From Demequina activiva (GTDB lineage: Bacteria > Actinomycetota > Actinomycetes > Actinomycetales > Demequinaceae), in the NCBI RefSeq assembly GCF_016862815.1, contig NZ_BONR01000004.1:186001-250000 (forward strand): DNA of 64,000 bases. The letters are read 5' to 3'. Under the pieces are notes generated by a model. It searched no databases and was not told the origin of the DNA. It saw nothing but the letters and a program-made list of their open reading frames with translations. The position numbers and the translations under genes were made by a program. This document shows positions 30,225 to 38,284 of the stretch, piece by piece (positions within the stretch are counted from its first letter, which is position 1; each line of letters starts with the position of its first letter).

Positions 30225-32234
30225 ATGGCCGCGGTGACTCGGCAGGGGCGACGATGGCTGATCGAGCGCTACCTCGTCATGGTGTCGGTGACCTTCCTGC
30301 TCGGTGTGGGCGCCGTCGAGCTCGCTGCTCGCGGCGAGAGCACGTCCGCATGGTGGCCAGCGGCAGGGGCCGCGGCGATCACCCTGATGCTGATCCCGCG
30401 GTCATGGCGGCTGCCTGGCGCTGCGGGAATCGTGCTGTTCACGTGTCTGTCCAACGTGGTCGCCGGCCGCGCGTGGGACCTCTCGATCGCCTTCGGTTTC
30501 GTCAACGCGCTCGAGGCTCTCACCGTGGTGTGGCTGCTGACGCGCTCGGGCCCGCCGCCGCGACTTCTGGCGGTGCGCGACGTGTCGACGCTGCTGCTCG
30601 CCGCGGCTGGCGGCGCTGCGGTGGCGGGCGTGACGGCGGCCACCGCCGTCACGGTGTTCGCCGGGGACGAGTTCCTCGGAACGGCGATGTCGGTGTTCGC
30701 CAGCCACGTCTCCGCACTGCTCAGCATCCTCCCCATCGCCTTGGCCTGGCGCCCGGATATCCGTTCGCACGGGTCGTCGTATCGGTGGCTCCAACCAGTG
30801 GTGCTGGGCTTCGCGGTGCTCGTGGTGTTCGCGCCAGCGAACCAGCTGCCCATCACCTTTCTGATCTTTCCCGTCCTGATGTGGGGCGCGTTCGTGCTGT
30901 CGACGCGCGCGCTCGCGGTGGAGCTGGTGTTGATGGCCACGGCCGTCACCACACTCACCATGTTCGGCGGTGGCCCGTTCGCGCTGGACCAATGGGGTGA
31001 GCTCGAGCGTCGGGTGGTGGTGCAGGGCTATCTGCTCACCTTCGTCATCTTTGCGATCTACGTGTCTGCCGCGCGAGTCGAGCAGCTCATCAGCTCGGAG
31101 CGCGTGAGGCGTCGTGAGGAGCTGCTCCAGCGCGGCATCACAGGTGCGCCCATCGGCATGCTCATGCTCCAGGAGTCGCAGGACGGAGAGGTTGTCGCGC
31201 TGCAGAGCAACGGACGTGCGCAGGCGTCGCTGGGCATCGCCTTGCGCGGGCCGCTCGAGGATCCGTCCGGTCGCAATGGGCCCCTCACCCGCGAGGAGGA
31301 GGCGACCCAGGCGGTCCTGGTCGCCGTGCGCGCCGCCGCGAAGGCCGGCACGCATGAGGCCCATCCCTTTGAGGCGCGGGTGGGCGACCGCGTGCTCGCG
31401 CTCACAGTCGCGCGCATCGACGACGAGGCGGACAGCACGCTGATCACGGTCCATGTGGACGATGTGACGGTGAGGCGAAGCGCGGAGAGGGCCGTGCGCA
31501 AGGCGCTGCGTGACGAGCGGGAGACGGCGATCGCGCTCAGGGCCGCCGACCGTCAGCGGGAGGAGTTCGTCGCCGCGGTCAGCCACGAGTTGCGCACCCC
31601 GATCACCAGCATTCTCGGGTTCGTCGAGGTGCTGCTGGACGACTCCGATCCTGATCCTGAGAGCCGCGAGCATCTCGAGATCATCGAACGCAACGCGGTG
31701 CGCTTGCGCGTGCTGGTCGAGGACATCCTTGCCCTGACCGCTCAGTCCAAGGCGCGCTCGACGGCATGCAACCTGGGTGCGGTCGCGGCGGATGCGGTGA
31801 CGGACCTGCACCGTACCGCGCGCGATCACGGCGTCGATCTCCGCCTGAGCGACACCCCGGCGGTGTTCGTCATGGGCGTGCGCGCGGACCTGGAGCGCAT
31901 CGTCATCAACCTGCTGAGCAACGCCGTCAAGTTCACTCCCAGCGGCGGCTCCGTCACGGTGGAGATCGACGTGAACGCGGATCCTGTGGTGCTGAGGATC
32001 ATCGACACCGGCCCGGGAATCCCGCCCGATCAGCTCTCCAGGGTGTTCGGACGGTTCGAGCGTGGCGAGTACGCGAAGGCGAACCAAGTGGCAGGCGTGG
32101 GTCTGGGGCTGTCGATGGTCAAAGAGTTGGCGGACCGCAACGGATTCTCCGTCACCCTCGAGTCGGACGGCGTCTCCGGCACCACGGCGGTGGTCGAGCT
32201 CCCGCGGACCACCGCTCCCGAGTTCACCACCTAG
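30225..32234 (+). CDS. MASE1-domain sensor histidine kinase
   Basis: A 669-residue membrane kinase. Residues to about 290 hold eight or so helices of a MASE1 sensor (STSAWWPAAG is typical). A PAS-like segment follows, then HisKA with VAAVSHELRTPITSI (phospho-histidine H454), and HATPase with the N box NLLSNAVKFTPSG, DTGPGIPPDQL and GVGLGLSMV. ATG 30225 has GGGAGG upstream; more distal in-frame codons extend through the divergent promoter and are rejected. It probably phosphorylates the divergent single-domain regulator. Ligand unknown. Followed after 10 bases by a MobA-like gene. Confidence 0.92.
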   Translation: MAAVTRQGRRWLIERYLVMVSVTFLLGVGAVELAARGESTSAWWPAAGAAAITLMLIPRSWRLPGAAGIVLFTCLSNVVAGRAWDLSIAFGFVNALEALTVVWLLTRSGPPPRLLAVRDVSTLLLAAAGGAAVAGVTAATAVTVFAGDEFLGTAMSVFASHVSALLSILPIALAWRPDIRSHGSSYRWLQPVVLGFAVLVVFAPANQLPITFLIFPVLMWGAFVLSTRALAVELVLMATAVTTLTMFGGGPFALDQWGELERRVVVQGYLLTFVIFAIYVSAARVEQLISSERVRRREELLQRGITGAPIGMLMLQESQDGEVVALQSNGRAQASLGIALRGPLEDPSGRNGPLTREEEATQAVLVAVRAAAKAGTHEAHPFEARVGDRVLALTVARIDDEADSTLITVHVDDVTVRRSAERAVRKALRDERETAIALRAADRQREEFVAAVSHELRTPITSILGFVEVLLDDSDPDPESREHLEIIERNAVRLRVLVEDILALTAQSKARSTACNLGAVAADAVTDLHRTARDHGVDLRLSDTPAVFVMGVRADLERIVINLLSNAVKFTPSGGSVTVEIDVNADPVVLRIIDTGPGIPPDQLSRVFGRFERGEYAKANQVAGVGLGLSMVKELADRNGFSVTLESDGVSGTTAVVELPRTTAPEFTT

Positions 32235-32244
32235 GGTGGCGGTC

Positions 32245-32802
32245 ATGGATGTGACGGGAGTGGTGCTGGCCGCCGGAGAAGGTGCCCGCGCCGGGGGTCC
32301 CAAGGCGCTGCGTCGCGCTCCCGATGACGAGCCGTGGCTGGTGATCGCCTGCCGTGCGCTGCACGACGCGGGGTGCCGCGAGGTGATCGTGGTGCTGGGC
32401 GCACAGGCCGAGGCGGCGGCGCAGCTGCTGCCCCGCGGCGCGATCGCCGTGGTCGCCACGGACTGGCACCGAGGGCAGTCCGCATCGCTCAAGGTGGGGT
32501 TGGGCGCCGCTGCGACGTCAAGCGCCGATGCGGTGCTGCTGACCCTCGTGGACCTTCCCGGTCAGACCGCGGAGGCCGGGAAGAGGGTGATCGCTGCGAG
32601 CGCGGAAGACGGCCGCGAGGCTCTCGCTCGCGCGCACTACGACGGCGAGCCAGGCCATCCCGTGCTCATCGGTCGTGACCACTGGGGCGAACTGGCTGAA
32701 TCCGTGAGCGGCGACCAGGGGGCGCGCGAATACTTGCGCCAGCACCTCACGCTCGAGGTCGACTGCTCGGACCTGGGCGGCGGGGCGGATCAGGACGACT
32801 GA
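32245..32802 (+). CDS. MobA/MocA-like nucleotidyltransferase
   Basis: A 185-residue NTP-transferase of the MobA-like fold. The nucleotide-binding loop is VVLAAGEGARAGGPKAL, and DLPGQT corresponds to the DMP metal motif. Members attach CMP or GMP to molybdopterin or activate other small molecules. A role in maturing the molybdenum hydroxylase cofactor is possible, since MocA proteins work with XdhC, but the gene is 20 kb from that cluster. A TAGGGT box seven bases upstream suggests an independent leaderless promoter despite the closeness to the kinase stop. Confidence 0.8.
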   Translation: MDVTGVVLAAGEGARAGGPKALRRAPDDEPWLVIACRALHDAGCREVIVVLGAQAEAAAQLLPRGAIAVVATDWHRGQSASLKVGLGAAATSSADAVLLTLVDLPGQTAEAGKRVIAASAEDGREALARAHYDGEPGHPVLIGRDHWGELAESVSGDQGAREYLRQHLTLEVDCSDLGGGADQDD

Positions 32803-32816
32803 CGCGCCTCGCGCCG

Positions 32817-33776
32817 TCAGTCCTGGGGCGCGCGGACCTGCAGGGCGCTGGGCTGGATGCTGAACTCGACCCGCGAGGTCTCCCCCACGTCCTCGCCGTC
32901 GAGCTCGAGCATGCGGGGCTTGCCGAAGTCGACGCTGACCGACGTGACGCGCCGGTGCGCGACGGACTCGCTGCTCTCGGCGCCATCGGTGGCTCCCACC
33001 AGACGCTTGAGCCCGTTGTCCCACATCATGGAGCGCATGGTGTCGAGCCATCCGGCGACGCCGTCCGCGCTCAGCACCAGCAGGTCGAGCTCGCCGTCCG
33101 CCGGGTCCGCGTCAGGCAGCAGCGTGACGCCTCCGGTGAGGATCCCGCAGTTGCCCACGATGAGGGTGTGCGCGTCCTCGTTGGTGGCCTCCTCGCCGTC
33201 GACCTCGAGGGTCATGGAGATCACGTCGCTCGCGGAGACCGCACGTCCCAGGGACTCGACGTAGGCGAGCCAGCCCACCTTGTCCTTGAGGTCCTCGTCC
33301 GTCTCCGTGATCATGTTCGCGTCCACGCCCACGCCGGCCATGACGGTGAAGGCGAGCCGGCTGGGACCGTCGCCGCAGTCGGCCTGCGTCCATGCCAGGT
33401 CGATGGTGCGGGGCGCATTCTCGATGGCGGCGGTGAGCGCCTTGTCGATGCTGCCCAACGGGATGCCGAGGTTGCGGGCCAGCAGGTTGCCGGTGCCCAG
33501 GGGGATGATCCCCAGCTGGGTGTCGGTGTCCGCATCGGCCAGGCACTCCGCGACGGCGCGCACGGTCCCGTCGCCTCCCGCGGAGATCACCAGGTCGCAC
33601 CCGGCTTCGAGGGCATCCTGCGTCATTCCGTGACCGGGATCCTCGACGGAGGTCTCGAACCACGAGACCTCGATCTGGGGGCGCTCCTCGAGCAGCGCGG
33701 TGAGCGGCTCCTCGATGTCGTCCCTGCTGGTCTTGGACGGATTGAGGACGATGCCGATGTGCCGGGGTGTGTTCAC
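32817..33776 (-). CDS. Diacylglycerol/lipid kinase family protein
   Basis: A 319-residue soluble lipid kinase of the DgkB/YegS type, phosphorylating diacylglycerol or a related lipid. The nucleotide site is ISAGGDGTVRAV, with IPLGTGNLLARNLGIP following. The C-terminal beta-sandwich contains GGVTLLPDADPADGELDLLV. GTG 33776 (NTPRHIGIVLNPSK) is preferred because TATCCT lies six bases upstream; ATG 33797 is a seven-codon-longer alternative. Convergent with the MobA-like gene after 14 bases. Confidence 0.9.
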   Translation of the reverse strand: MNTPRHIGIVLNPSKTSRDDIEEPLTALLEERPQIEVSWFETSVEDPGHGMTQDALEAGCDLVISAGGDGTVRAVAECLADADTDTQLGIIPLGTGNLLARNLGIPLGSIDKALTAAIENAPRTIDLAWTQADCGDGPSRLAFTVMAGVGVDANMITETDEDLKDKVGWLAYVESLGRAVSASDVISMTLEVDGEEATNEDAHTLIVGNCGILTGGVTLLPDADPADGELDLLVLSADGVAGWLDTMRSMMWDNGLKRLVGATDGAESSESVAHRRVTSVSVDFGKPRMLELDGEDVGETSRVEFSIQPSALQVRAPQD

Positions 33777-33821
33777 CTGCTCAGGATAGGCGCGCATGCG
33801 CCCGGAGGGTGCTCGAGCGCG

Positions 33822-34673
33822 TCACGCGTCGATCGTGCCGGTCACCGCCACGTGGGTGAGGCCGCCGATCCACAGCTCGCCGTCGCTCCCCGAGACGGTC
33901 ACGCGGCCCTGCCGATCGAGCATCGTGCCCTGCCTCGCGACGTATGGCGCGGCAAGGCGCCCCGATTCAGTGAGCCACTGCGCGAGCGAGGCGTTGAAGC
34001 TGCCCGTGATGGGGTCCTCCCGCAGCGGTCCGTCGGTGTCGTTGAAGAAGGTGCGGACCTCGACGTCGGCGACGCCCGGATCGGCGTCGGCGTGAAGGCC
34101 TGCGACGCCCACCATGACGAGCCCTGGCTGAGGCGAGAGATCCGGGTCCAGGGCGAGCACCGCATCGGCGTCCTTCAGCAGCAGCCCCACCCAGCCTGGA
34201 CCGTTGTCCGCCCACGCCGCGTCGAGCACCTCCGCTGGAGCGATGCGCAGCAGACGGCAGGCCTTCTCGAGATCCTCTGAGGAGACTGCGCCGGAGCGGA
34301 TCCGCGGCGGGGCCGCGAACGCGAGCTGCTCCCCACTGACCCGAATAGGCACAAGGCCCGCGCCGCACTCCTGAATCACCACCCCCTCGCTGTGCGGCTG
34401 GCCTCCGGCGTCGAGCCATGCGCGGGCCGTGCCCAGCGTGGGGTGGCCGGCGAACGGCAGCTCGTTGGTGAGGGAGAAGATGCGGACGCGGTAGTCCGCA
34501 TCCGGCTCGGTGGGCTCGAGCACGAAGGTGCACTCGGAGAGGTTGGTCCACGCGGAGATGCGCGCCATCTGCTCAGTGGAGAGGCCATCCGCGCCGAGGA
34601 CGACCGCGACGGGGTTGCCGGTGTAGGGGTCCGCGCCGAACACGTCGACCTGGCGAAACTGAAGTGCGGTCAT
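33822..34673 (-). CDS. PhzF family isomerase/epimerase-like protein
   Basis: A 283-residue protein of the PhzF superfamily, two similar diaminopimelate-epimerase-type halves. The start FRQVDVFGADPYTGNPVAVV, the catalytic glutamate in NLSECTFV, and the second-half EDPITGSFNASLAQ (aspartate and GS phosphate-type loop) are typical. The substrate of most members is unknown; a phenazine role is not implied. TAGCGT lies six bases upstream of the ATG. Divergent from a VOC protein gene across a 66-base gap. Confidence 0.9.
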   Translation of the reverse strand: MTALQFRQVDVFGADPYTGNPVAVVLGADGLSTEQMARISAWTNLSECTFVLEPTEPDADYRVRIFSLTNELPFAGHPTLGTARAWLDAGGQPHSEGVVIQECGAGLVPIRVSGEQLAFAAPPRIRSGAVSSEDLEKACRLLRIAPAEVLDAAWADNGPGWVGLLLKDADAVLALDPDLSPQPGLVMVGVAGLHADADPGVADVEVRTFFNDTDGPLREDPITGSFNASLAQWLTESGRLAAPYVARQGTMLDRQGRVTVSGSDGELWIGGLTHVAVTGTIDA

Positions 34674-34739
34674 GCCTCGACGCTAGTGCGCGGACCCGGG
34701 TCCAGAGCAGGCAGCAGTGGCACCCGTACGATGCGAAGC

Positions 34740-35177
34740 ATGGGTATTCGGTTGGAGAACGTGGGAATCGCCGTGCGGGATCTTGATGCCGCGGTCAACT
34801 TCTTCACGGACCTAGGGCTCACCCTCGTGGGCCAGGACGAGGTCAGCGGCGAGTGGGCCTCGACCGCCGTGGGCCTGGACGGCAATCACGCCACGATCGC
34901 GATGCTCCAGACCCCGGACGGCCACGGCCAGATCGAACTCTTCGAGTACATCCACCCTGACGCGATCGAGACCGAGCCCACGCAGCCGAACGAGATCGGC
35001 ATGCACCGCGTGGCGTTCTCGGTAGACGACATCGACGCGTCGCTCGCGATCGCCGCCCGGCATGGGTGCCACCCGCTGCGCGGAGTCGCGACCTACGAGG
35101 AGCTCTACAAGCTCACCTATGTGCGCGGGCCCAGCGGGATCATCGTGATGCTTGCGCAAGACCTTCGGAAGCGCTGA
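34740..35177 (+). CDS. VOC family (glyoxalase-fold) protein
   Basis: A 145-residue vicinal-oxygen-chelate fold protein. It has two beta-alpha-beta-beta-beta modules, RLENVGIAVRDLDAAVNFFTDLG and GMHRVAFSVDDIDASL. Possible metal ligands are E in QIELFEY and H in GMHRVAF. The reaction is not identifiable; glyoxalase, dioxygenase and resistance roles are all known in the fold. TACGAT lies seven bases before the ATG. It marks the last ordinary high-G+C gene before the island. Confidence 0.85.
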   Translation: MGIRLENVGIAVRDLDAAVNFFTDLGLTLVGQDEVSGEWASTAVGLDGNHATIAMLQTPDGHGQIELFEYIHPDAIETEPTQPNEIGMHRVAFSVDDIDASLAIAARHGCHPLRGVATYEELYKLTYVRGPSGIIVMLAQDLRKR

Positions 35178-35331
35178 CTGCGCCGCTGCCGCGCGAGAGT
35201 GAACCGAGGCTCCCAATGGAATAACTCGTCAAGCCGTCCCTGGTGACTGCTACGACAGCGCCGCCGGTGTCGACGATTCTGAAGCGTGGCTGAACGACTG
35301 CCGATCAGCCGCGGATGGTGCAGGCACTCTG

Positions 35332-35360
35332 TTGAGCGCACCCCGCGACGGTGATACATT
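35332..35360 (+). promoter_or_regulatory. Promoter of the tRNA-like small RNA
   Basis: TTGAGC (35332-35337) and TACATT (35355-35360) are separated by exactly 17 bases, close to a housekeeping sigma promoter. Transcription would start near 35367. No start codon with a ribosome site follows, and the first strong structure is the RNA described next. Confidence 0.7.
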
Positions 35361-35366
35361 TGTGGC

Positions 35367-35537
35367 ACACGCAAGTGAGGGCATCTGGCAAGACCACCCC
35401 CGGTTCGCGACCGGAATGCTCACAGAAACGGGAGACCCAGGTTCAATTCCTGGCGGTTGGAGGACCGTAGCTCAGTGCTAGAGCGCCGTGTTTCCTAAGC
35501 GAGGGGCCAGCCGCAAGGCGGGCCCCTCGCCCTTTTT
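35367..35537 (+). ncRNA. Small RNA with circularly permuted tRNA-like domain
   Basis: About 170 nt. The core reads like a tRNA whose 3' half precedes its 5' half. In order: ACGG (35428-35431, anticodon-stem 3' strand), five-base variable loop, T-stem CCAGG/CCTGG with loop TTCAATT (35437-35453), acceptor strand CGGTT, tetraloop GGAG, acceptor strand GACCG (35463-35467), TA linker, D-stem GCTC/GAGC with loop AGTGCTA (35470-35484), G, then CCGT (35486-35489) closing with ACGG. Spacings match tRNA exactly. GAAAC/GTTTC (35425-35429, 35490-35494) can extend or replace the closing stem. An upstream domain closes with GTGAG/CTCAC around hairpins. A strong promoter and terminator flank it. The layout recalls the tRNA-like module of bacterial Y RNAs (YrlA), but no Ro60/Rsr gene is present. 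Confidence 0.75.
35499..35537 (+). terminator. Rho-independent terminator of the tRNA-like RNA
   Basis: GCGAGGGGCC and GGCCCCTCGC form a ten-pair stem with a short G+C-rich loop, followed by CCTTTTT. This is the most canonical intrinsic terminator in the window. The T-run is on the + side only, so it ends the small RNA rather than the leftward gene that stops at 35547. Confidence 0.9.
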
Positions 35538-35546
35538 CTGTTGGGA

Positions 35547-36386
35547 CTAACGAGACGACACGATCTCGGCGATCTCTTCAGCGGTTACCTCGAGCGGGGC
35601 GTAGTACATCGACACAAAGCCGCGAAGCTTTCGCTGTCTCTGAGCCTCGTTCGCGCCCTTGGGCGCATGGGGTCCGTCGAACCAGTCGGCCTCAATAATC
35701 CGTAGCCACTCATCTCGCGGCAGCGTGTGCCTGAGTCCGTCGTTCACTTGTTCGGAAAGGCGTTTCGAAACGGCTAGGGCCGCAATCAAATGGCTGAAGC
35801 CGAGTTCCACCCTGTCACCGATGGCGTATGTGCGGATCTTTGTGCTAGTAAGCTTGAGCCAGAGTCTCTTTGAGTCCTCCGTGATCAACGCGCAATCGTC
35901 CTCGAACTCACGGTCAGCAAATCCGCCTTGGTGGATGTGTTTGTTGCGTGAGTTGCGCACATAGTTGAATACCTGTTTCGAGTCCATCGCCAGGTAGCCG
36001 CCTGCAAGCGAGTCGAAATGATCGTGCATTGATTTTGCGTTGAAGTTTCCCTTCGGGTGTTTGCGTTTGGGCGCCACCGCTTTGAGCGAGTCAACGGATT
36101 GGCGCATCATGTCTTCGTGCACCGCAAGAACTCCCGGAACGGCCAGTTGGGCTAGTAGCTCATCGCTATTGGAGAGGATCCGCTTGGCCTCCTGGGGTGT
36201 CATGTTGAATCGCCTGACGTGCTTGATCTCTGGGAAGAGCTCGCCCAGAGTGTGCGAGGATCCATCGGTAAGTTCAAGCAGTTTCGAAGAGATGTGGGCG
36301 CCCACCAAGAGCCCCATCACTGTGTCGTTGATCCTTATTCGTGTCTCACGTACATCGCGAAACCCCGGATAGTGGATTACTCCCAT
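35547..36386 (-). CDS. Unknown protein with HEPN-like R-x5-H motif
   Basis: A 279-residue soluble protein I cannot assign to a named family. The segment VRNSRNKHIHQGG (around residue 145) resembles the R-x4-6-H motif of HEPN ribonucleases, and the surroundings are predicted helical. Codon use is much less G+C-biased than neighbours, a sign of horizontal transfer. The ATG at 36386 lies six bases after TAGTCT, so the message may be leaderless. The gene ends 10 bases past the terminator of the tRNA-like RNA, tail to tail. If HEPN is right it could be an RNase toxin or defence effector; this is inference only. Confidence 0.7.
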   Translation of the reverse strand: MGVIHYPGFRDVRETRIRINDTVMGLLVGAHISSKLLELTDGSSHTLGELFPEIKHVRRFNMTPQEAKRILSNSDELLAQLAVPGVLAVHEDMMRQSVDSLKAVAPKRKHPKGNFNAKSMHDHFDSLAGGYLAMDSKQVFNYVRNSRNKHIHQGGFADREFEDDCALITEDSKRLWLKLTSTKIRTYAIGDRVELGFSHLIAALAVSKRLSEQVNDGLRHTLPRDEWLRIIEADWFDGPHAPKGANEAQRQRKLRGFVSMYYAPLEVTAEEIAEIVSSR

Positions 36387-37160
36387 GCGCCGAGACTAGC
36401 GCGGCGACATCTCCGCTTCACTCTTCACAGGATCACACCTTGGGATTTCTGAGGCGCGCTCAACTCGCAAACACACGTCGCACCGATCGGGACCGCTGGG
36501 AGCTGCTCGCGGATCGTGGAGCGCCGTCAAGCCCGCGAGTTGTCGATCCACCCCGTCAGCGCTTGCAAACAGGGGCCTTGCCAGTTCGCCCCCGCGCGCG
36601 TGTCAGACCGGCGGTCTAGCGCGCCACTACAGAACCGATTTACGGCCCTCAGGGGAGAGTTGTCGCTTGGTTGGACGACGACGGAGAAACGTGCCGTGAC
36701 CTCGCCGGCAAAGTGAACGCGTAGCTTTTTGGCGACTGCGTCATACTCGCTAAGGGGACAGCATGTAGGTCACTTCGTGAGCGGGAGCTTCCGCGATGCA
36801 CGCGGCGCTGTGGTCGGGTTCCTTGCCGGCGCGAGCGGTGAGCCCCCGAAGCCAGCGCGTCCTGCGCGTGCTGCTCGCCCGGCACGCCCCGTACGGTGCG
36901 CCCGCATCGCACGCCCCGCGAGGTCGACGTCCTGGTCGGCGCTCAACTTCGATGCCTACGTGTCGGGCGCGTGGTGACAGACAATCCATGGTGTGATGCT
37001 CGCCGAGTCTCTCGCCGGCTAGTGGCTGGCGGCGGGCGTCCGCCCGAAGTCCGTCCCAATGGCCCTGTGCCAAATTGCAGTCGTGAATGCCCCGCGCCTG
37101 TTGGCTCCACTAGTAGGCTCCGTGACAGGAAAAGCCTTGCTATGGAGAAAGGGTCTACGC
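36387..37160. other. Non-coding or decayed part of the island
   Basis: Nothing convincingly coding is seen in these 774 bases. Short frames exist, including a Pro-Ala-Arg-rich one at 36729-36977, but it starts with TTG without a ribosome site and has low-complexity repeats. A perfect short palindrome AGACC-GGC-GGTCT sits at 36604-36616. The stretch separates two divergent island genes, so it should hold their promoters, but no clear pair was recognised for the rightward gene. Confidence 0.5.
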
Positions 37161-38027
37161 GTGATCGTCTTCTATGCGGATGAATGTGGCGATCACTCGA
37201 TGGCCACCGCGCCTGAGTCGCCCGGGGCGCTGAAGAGCGGAGTGAGCCCGTACTTCGTATTTGCGACGGTTGGGATCAGAGATTCATCTCGCTCCACGCT
37301 TGCTAACGAGCTCGTAGAGGTCAAGGCAAAGCACTTCGGCGAGGACGTTCTCGATCTAGCTTGGGGCGACAGTGAGATCAAGGGACGCTATCTCTACCGA
37401 GCGAGCCGGAGTGTGGCAAACGGCAAGATTCTCAGCAAACCCGCTGCTTTCGGCCGGCTTGACTCGCCGGAGAAGGTGTCCGCGCTTGTTCACGATCTCG
37501 GGTTGATCTTCTCGAAGTATCGGCCGCTCATATTCGCTGTAACCGTCGACAAGGTGGAGATTCTGAAGCAGGGGCAAGACCATCAGCGCAGTCCGCTGGG
37601 TGTCGCGTATGCATACATTCATCAGCGAATCGCGCTTGGCCTTGAGCGACTCTACGCTGGCGACTCCGCCATCATCGTCGCGGATCAGCAGGCGGACCAC
37701 GAGCGCTTCTTTCGATCAGGCGAGATGAATCGAGTCCGCGACGACCTCTCCCAACACCTCTATGTCAGGCCCAACTTTGACCTTGTGCTGGACAAGCCAC
37801 TGTGGGTGGACACCGACCTGAGCTCTTGGGACCGGGAAATCATTCAACTCGCAGATATCGTTGCGTACACAGCGACGGAGACGATGAAGCGTGGGTCTGC
37901 ACCTGACGAACTCTGCTTCCTCTGGAAGCAGATACTCCCGTGCTTCGCAATCCACTGGAGCTCTGGCGAGGTTATCGGAGGAGGGCTCTCCTACTACCCG
38001 AAGAAGGCGCGGACTCCGCGGATATGA
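37161..38027 (+). CDS. DUF3800 domain protein
   Basis: A 288-residue protein of the DUF3800 family, thought to have an RNase H-like fold and often found in phages, islands and defence loci. The start VIVFYADECGDHSM carries the acidic DExGD motif. Later acidic residues fit a metal site: VADQQADHERFF and QLADIVAYTATE. The GTG at 37161 has an AGAAAGGG ribosome site; an in-frame start at 37059 has none. Codon usage is again less G+C-biased than the chromosome. Target and activity are unknown. It may act with the HEPN-like protein and the small RNA of the island. Confidence 0.85.
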   Translation: MIVFYADECGDHSMATAPESPGALKSGVSPYFVFATVGIRDSSRSTLANELVEVKAKHFGEDVLDLAWGDSEIKGRYLYRASRSVANGKILSKPAAFGRLDSPEKVSALVHDLGLIFSKYRPLIFAVTVDKVEILKQGQDHQRSPLGVAYAYIHQRIALGLERLYAGDSAIIVADQQADHERFFRSGEMNRVRDDLSQHLYVRPNFDLVLDKPLWVDTDLSSWDREIIQLADIVAYTATETMKRGSAPDELCFLWKQILPCFAIHWSSGEVIGGGLSYYPKKARTPRI

Positions 38028-38284
38028 GAAACCGGCGCAATCGCAAGGCCCACCGGATTCCAGAAGGCCGAGCGTACGCCGGCCAGAACATGGTACCCGA
38101 GTCCTGGCTGGGCTCGCAAGCGCACTCTTCACTTGATCGAGCAACACAACTCGGCCACTACTACGGGTCACTCGGGGGCTTCGTTCCGATCCCGGAGGCT
38201 AAAGCGTCACAGGGTCGTCGGTCAACCCGTCCCAGCACCACAGGCGCCCTCCCTTGGTTCGGAGCACAGTCCTGTGCCCCCTAA
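38024..38284 (+). CDS. Possible small coupled gene after DUF3800
   Basis: An 86-codon frame whose ATG overlaps the DUF3800 stop (ATGA). The product is basic at the start (MRNRRNRKAHRIPEGRAY) and contains ATQLGHYYGSLGGFVPIP. No family is recognised and there is no independent ribosome site, so it depends on coupling. The overlap and frame length make it plausible; lack of clear codon bias keeps it uncertain. The 240 bases after it hold no gene, only a small hairpin (ACTCC-AAAG-GGAGT, 38477-38490). Confidence 0.35.
   Translation: MRNRRNRKAHRIPEGRAYAGQNMVPESWLGSQAHSSLDRATQLGHYYGSLGGFVPIPEAKASQGRRSTRPSTTGALPWFGAQSCAP

Noticed and set aside
35428-35490. A functional permuted tRNA gene for translation
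   Set aside because: Both ends of the RNA fall in the anticodon-loop position, the acceptor strands are joined by a tetraloop without CCA, and bacteria lack the splicing endonuclease used for permuted tRNAs. A tRNA-mimic regulatory RNA is more likely.
35437-35537. Two unrelated tRNA remnants or an attachment site left by an integrated element
   Set aside because: The halves are complementary in two stems with exact spacers and lie between a promoter and a terminator; no integrase and no second copy of the segment were seen.
35367-35537. tmRNA (ssrA), including two-piece type
   Set aside because: A full D-arm and an anticodon-type stem are present, and there is no tag reading frame.
36729-36977. 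82-codon frame with Pro-Ala-Arg repeats in the island
   Set aside because: TTG start, no ribosome site, low complexity and no recognisable family.
37059-37160. Upstream extension of the DUF3800 protein
   Set aside because: No ribosome site at 37059, and the conserved family start begins at the GTG with a good site.
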